Below are positions 17,375 through 20,011 of a DNA stretch of 20,011 nucleotides, one piece after another; position 1 is the stretch's first letter, and each line of letters starts with the position of its first letter. The stretch comes from Chara braunii (taxonomy: Eukaryota; Streptophyta; Charophyceae; Charales; Characeae): contig BFEA01000239.1 in assembly GCA_003427395.1 (NCBI GenBank), positions 29,731-49,741 of the forward strand, read 5' to 3'. The translations under genes and the position numbers were made by a program. The notes beneath the pieces were generated by a model. The model was given only the letters and a program-made list of their open reading frames with translations. It did not search any database and was not told where the DNA came from.

Positions 17375-18290
17375 ATGTATCTAGTATTTGTCTTTGAGAA
17401 AGGGGAGGCCGTTAAAACACCCCCAGAGATAGAATCAGTCGTCACACAATATTCAGACCTTTTTTAGGAGCCCACAGGCGTGGTGGAAAGGAAGGTTGTC
17501 CATGCACTAGAGAATGTCCCAGGTAGCAAGGTGCCTAGAGGACGAATCTATAGGATGTCTCATGCGGAGTTAGATAAGCTTCGCCGCCAGCTCAAGGAGC
17601 TCACAGAGAAGGGATGGATTCGGCCTAGTACCTCCCCTTGTGGCGCTCCAGTCCTATTCGTACCGAAGAAGGGAGGTACCTTGAGGATGTGCATTGACTA
17701 TAGGGGCCTCAATGCCATCACTGTTAAGAACGCGGAGCCTCTACCCCGCATCGACGACCTCTTGGATAGAGTGCAGGGATGCCGGTACTTCACCAAGATA
17801 GATTTGAAGTCCGGATACCATCAAATTAGGCCTAAGGATCAGCACAAAACCACATTTCAGACCAGGTACGGTCTGTACGAGTTTGTGGTGATGCCCTTTG
17901 GACTATGCAATGCACCTGGTACGTTCCATACCTGGTCTGTACGAGTTTGTGGTGATGCCCTTTGGACTATGCAATGCACCTGGTACGTTCCAACACTCGA
18001 TGAACAGGATTTTTCACGACTACTTAGACAAGTTTATCGTCGTGTACCTCGACGATATTCTCATCTTTAGTAGGACTGTAGAGGAGCACGCTGAGCACTT
18101 GAAAACAGTGCTAGGTCTCCTAAGACAGCACCAATACAAGGTTAACTTGGAGAAATGCGAGTTTGGTCGCACCAAGGTCTTGTACTTGGGTCATGAAATC
18201 TCAGCAGATGGATTGAGGCCGGATGATGCTAAGGTGGCCAGCATACGTGACTGGCCCAGACCTCAGAGTGTTAATGAGGTCAGATCGTTT
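17375..18290 (+). pseudogene. pol: Reverse transcriptase of the plus-strand element, split by a duplication
   Basis: From 17375 one frame carries the linker (VFEKGEAV) into RT, with a TAG at 17465-17467 where Gln is likely. Motifs follow in order: [51 protein letters not shown] and [15 protein letters not shown]. At 17870-17992 a 59-bp segment is repeated with a 64-base period, which shifts the frame; the rest ([11 protein letters not shown], active site YLDD at 18045-18056, YLGHEIS, VRSFLGMMGYY) is read in the next frame. The catalytic Asp pair is preserved. Two residues usual after GYHQI seem to be missing (QIRPKDQ). The duplication may be an assembly artefact. Confidence 0.88.
17870..17992 (+). 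repeat. 59-bp exact tandem duplication inside RT, period 64
   Basis: Bases 17870-17928 recur at 17934-17992 with a 5-base spacer (TACCT). It doubles the MPFGL motif segment of RT and, as 64 is not a multiple of three, breaks the frame. No mismatch separates the copies. Confidence 0.93.
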
Positions 18291-19046
18291 TTGGGGATGA
18301 TGGGCTACTATCGTCTGTTTGTGAAGAACTATAGTACTATAGCTTCCCCATTGACAGATCTTACTCGACTGGACACCCCTTGGGAGTGGACTGAAGAGTG
18401 TGAGGCAGCCTTCAGAAAACTGAAGGATGCCCTGACACACTATGAAGTTCTTAAACTTCCTGATCCTGATAAGGCATTTGTCGTGACCGCAGACGCCAGC
18501 CAATATGGCATAGACGCGGTCCTTGCGCAAAAGGAGAGGCCCAAGTTGAGACCTATCGAGTACATGAGCAAAAAGATGCCATCTCAGAAACTAGCTAAGT
18601 CCACTTATGAGCGTGAGCCCTATGCCCTGTACAGAGCGCAAGTACACTGGAGACACTATCTCCTTGGCATATTTTTCTACGTGAGATCTGACCATGAGAC
18701 CTTGCACTGGATTAAGACACAGCCAGTACTCTCTGACGCATTGAAGCAATGGATTCAAGTGATAGACGTGTATGACTATCAACTTGATCCAATCAAGGGA
18801 GAGTACAACAAAGTGGCTGATGTGTTATCTCGCCGAGCGGATTATCTGGGCGCACTAGCGACTGAGTTTGGCATATCTAGCGATTTGACTCGATCATTGG
18901 TGGACGCCTATCAGCAAGATCCAGTTATGTCTGATATCATCCGTAGATTCAAGGCAAAGGATAAAAAAACTTTGGACAAATTTACGATGGTAGACGGCTT
19001 GCTGTTTCTTGAAAAGGCAGGGAATAAAAGACCGTGTTCCCAGTAG
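18291..19046 (+). pseudogene. pol: RNase H and connection domain of the plus-strand element
   Basis: Continuous with the downstream RT frame. The RT tail KNYSTIASPLTDLTRL leads into RNase H with TADASQYG (catalytic Asp codon 18492-18494), a Glu in STYEREPYALY, and RSDHETLHWIK. The connection NKVADVLSRRADYLG follows, then a helix-rich stretch up to DGLLFLEKAG. YGIDAVL has Asp where family members have Gly, one G-to-A change. The frame ends at a stop at 19044-19046 because of a frame change near 19020-19030, after which integrase continues in another frame. The relic at 9667-10315 aligns with the first two thirds of this region. Confidence 0.85.
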
Positions 19047-19826
19047 CGAGTCTTTGCGTAGTTTATTTTTAGGAGAATGCCATGATGCAACTGGTCATTA
19101 TGGATACAAGAAGACATCAGGGAACTTAGTACAGATACTCTGGTGGCCCTCTATGATATTAGATGCAAAACACTATGTTGAAACCTGCCAGGTTTGTCAA
19201 AGGGACAAACCAAGGACTCAGGCACCGCTTGGGCTGATCAAGCCCTTGTCGATTCCTGAAGGACCAGGTCAGAGTGTGTCTATGGATTTTATGGACACCC
19301 TTGTGACCAGCAGATCTGGAAAGAGACACATCTTCGTTATAGTGGATCATTTTTCTAAGTTTGCCAGACTAATCGCTATGCCTGAAAGTGGTAAAACTGA
19401 CCACGTCATCAAACTGTTTATGGATAATTGGGTACGTGATTTCGGTTTGCCTACATCTATCGTTAGTGATAGGGATGTGAGATTCATAAGTGAACTGTGG
19501 CAGTCAACCGCTGAACAGATGGGCACAAAACTCCAAATGACCTCAGGGAATCACCCTGAGTCAAATGGCGGCAGAACAGATGAACTGAGTAGTATAGCAC
19601 CTGCTTAGACATTATATTAAGCCAAGTCAGGATGACTGGGACGAGAAGTTACCACTCGTCGCCAGCCTGCACAACAATGTTGTGCATAGTGCTACCGGTA
19701 TGACTCCCAATCAGTTACATCTTGGTTAGAAGCCCAAAACTGCACTTGACTTTCTGCTACCAGAAAGACAACCCACTGCAGCACCTGGCAGCATAGATTT
19801 TGTTGTCAAATATGAACAGATGTAAA
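19009..19826 (+). pseudogene. pol: Integrase of the plus-strand element, frame broken at the catalytic Glu
   Basis: Zinc-binding residues His25, His30, Cys60 and Cys63 are seen in the stretch from 19009, then the core with Asp93 (SMDFM) and Asp154 (VSDRD). The expected Glu, 35 residues on, is lost to a frame change near 19570: it is found as GAA at 19574-19576 in the next frame. That frame carries HLLRHYIKPSQDDW and NNVVHSATGMTPNQLHLG but contains TGA 19586-19588, TAG 19595-19597, TAG 19727-19729 and TAA 19823-19825. Family-level consensus supports Arg and Gln at the first two. The zinc motif has a short His-x4-His spacing compared with His-x6-His in the minus-strand element. Confidence 0.85.
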
Positions 19827-20011
19827 AGGGCTTTTACCCCATTCAGACCCTGTTCGGCAAATGCAGCATAGAGGGGTCACTCGCCGGGGCCCAACTCGTG
19901 AAAGCAGATCAAAGGACATGTTCTTTGGGTCAAGAGTCACATCCTAGCTAAACAAAAGCCAATGTCAAAGGTCACAGTTGTGCCCCTGAACGAACAGTTG
20001 CAATATCTAGA
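19827..20011 (+). other. Decayed continuation of the plus-strand element, cut by the window
   Basis: The sequence should hold the integrase C-terminal part, but no continuous frame or clear motif remains. No polypurine tract or LTR is reached. Confidence 0.35.

Larger units (their letters stand above)
14531..20011 (+). mobile_element. Second Ty3/gypsy LTR retrotransposon, decayed, runs to the right edge
   Basis: Plus-strand gag, protease, RT, RNase H and integrase follow in Ty3/gypsy order. It is not a copy of the minus-strand element: gag is unrelated in detail and RT differs at many sites. It shares closer similarity with the fragment at 9667-10315. Lesions: eight or more in-frame stops, several frame changes, a 64-base duplication in RT, loss of the protease triad and of one zinc ligand in gag. 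The left limit is tentative; the 3' LTR and any chromodomain would lie right of the window. Confidence 0.85.

Overview
The window looks like a heterochromatic, transposon-packed stretch of a nuclear genome from the plant lineage (a land plant or a charophyte-type green alga). The grounds are Ty3/gypsy polyproteins in long decayed blocks, a chromodomain at the end of one integrase, and a primer-binding site that differs by one base from the plant initiator-Met tRNA site. I see no intact host gene. Species is not determinable from the sequence alone.

Layout. (1) Positions 1-9494 hold one large minus-strand Ty3/gypsy chromovirus. From right to left: a candidate 5' LTR of about 3.5 kb (5930-9494), gag (5852-4017), a -1 frameshift site, then protease, reverse transcriptase, RNase H, integrase and chromodomain (4026-122), a polypurine tract (98-110), and the first 97 bases of the 3' LTR, which runs off the left edge. 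(2) 9495-9575 is a pure GA microsatellite. (3) 9667-10315 is a decayed plus-strand RNase H fragment related to the element at the right end. (4) 10316-11365 has no recognisable gene. (5) 11366-13528 carries two diverged LTRs of nearly equal length in tandem, the second followed by a tRNA-iMet-type primer-binding site. (6) 13987-14016 is a sequencing-library adapter, so the join between left and right parts is suspect. (7) 14782-19826 is a second, plus-strand Ty3/gypsy element (gag, protease, reverse transcriptase, RNase H, integrase) that continues toward the right edge.

Both gypsy elements are inactive: each has several in-frame stops and frameshifts. Most stops are one C-to-T change away from Gln or Arg codons, as expected for decay of cytosine-methylated repeats. 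The most interesting signal is that both elements have the heptamer GGGAAAC, in the gag phase required for -1 ribosomal frameshifting, exactly where gag hands over to a pol frame lying in -1.

Assembly warnings. A mate-pair junction adapter lies at 13987-14016, a 95-bp duplication flanks a single N at 9399, isolated Ns cluster in one LTR, and two other exact 59-64 bp tandem duplications exist. Several apparent structures may therefore be assembly products.
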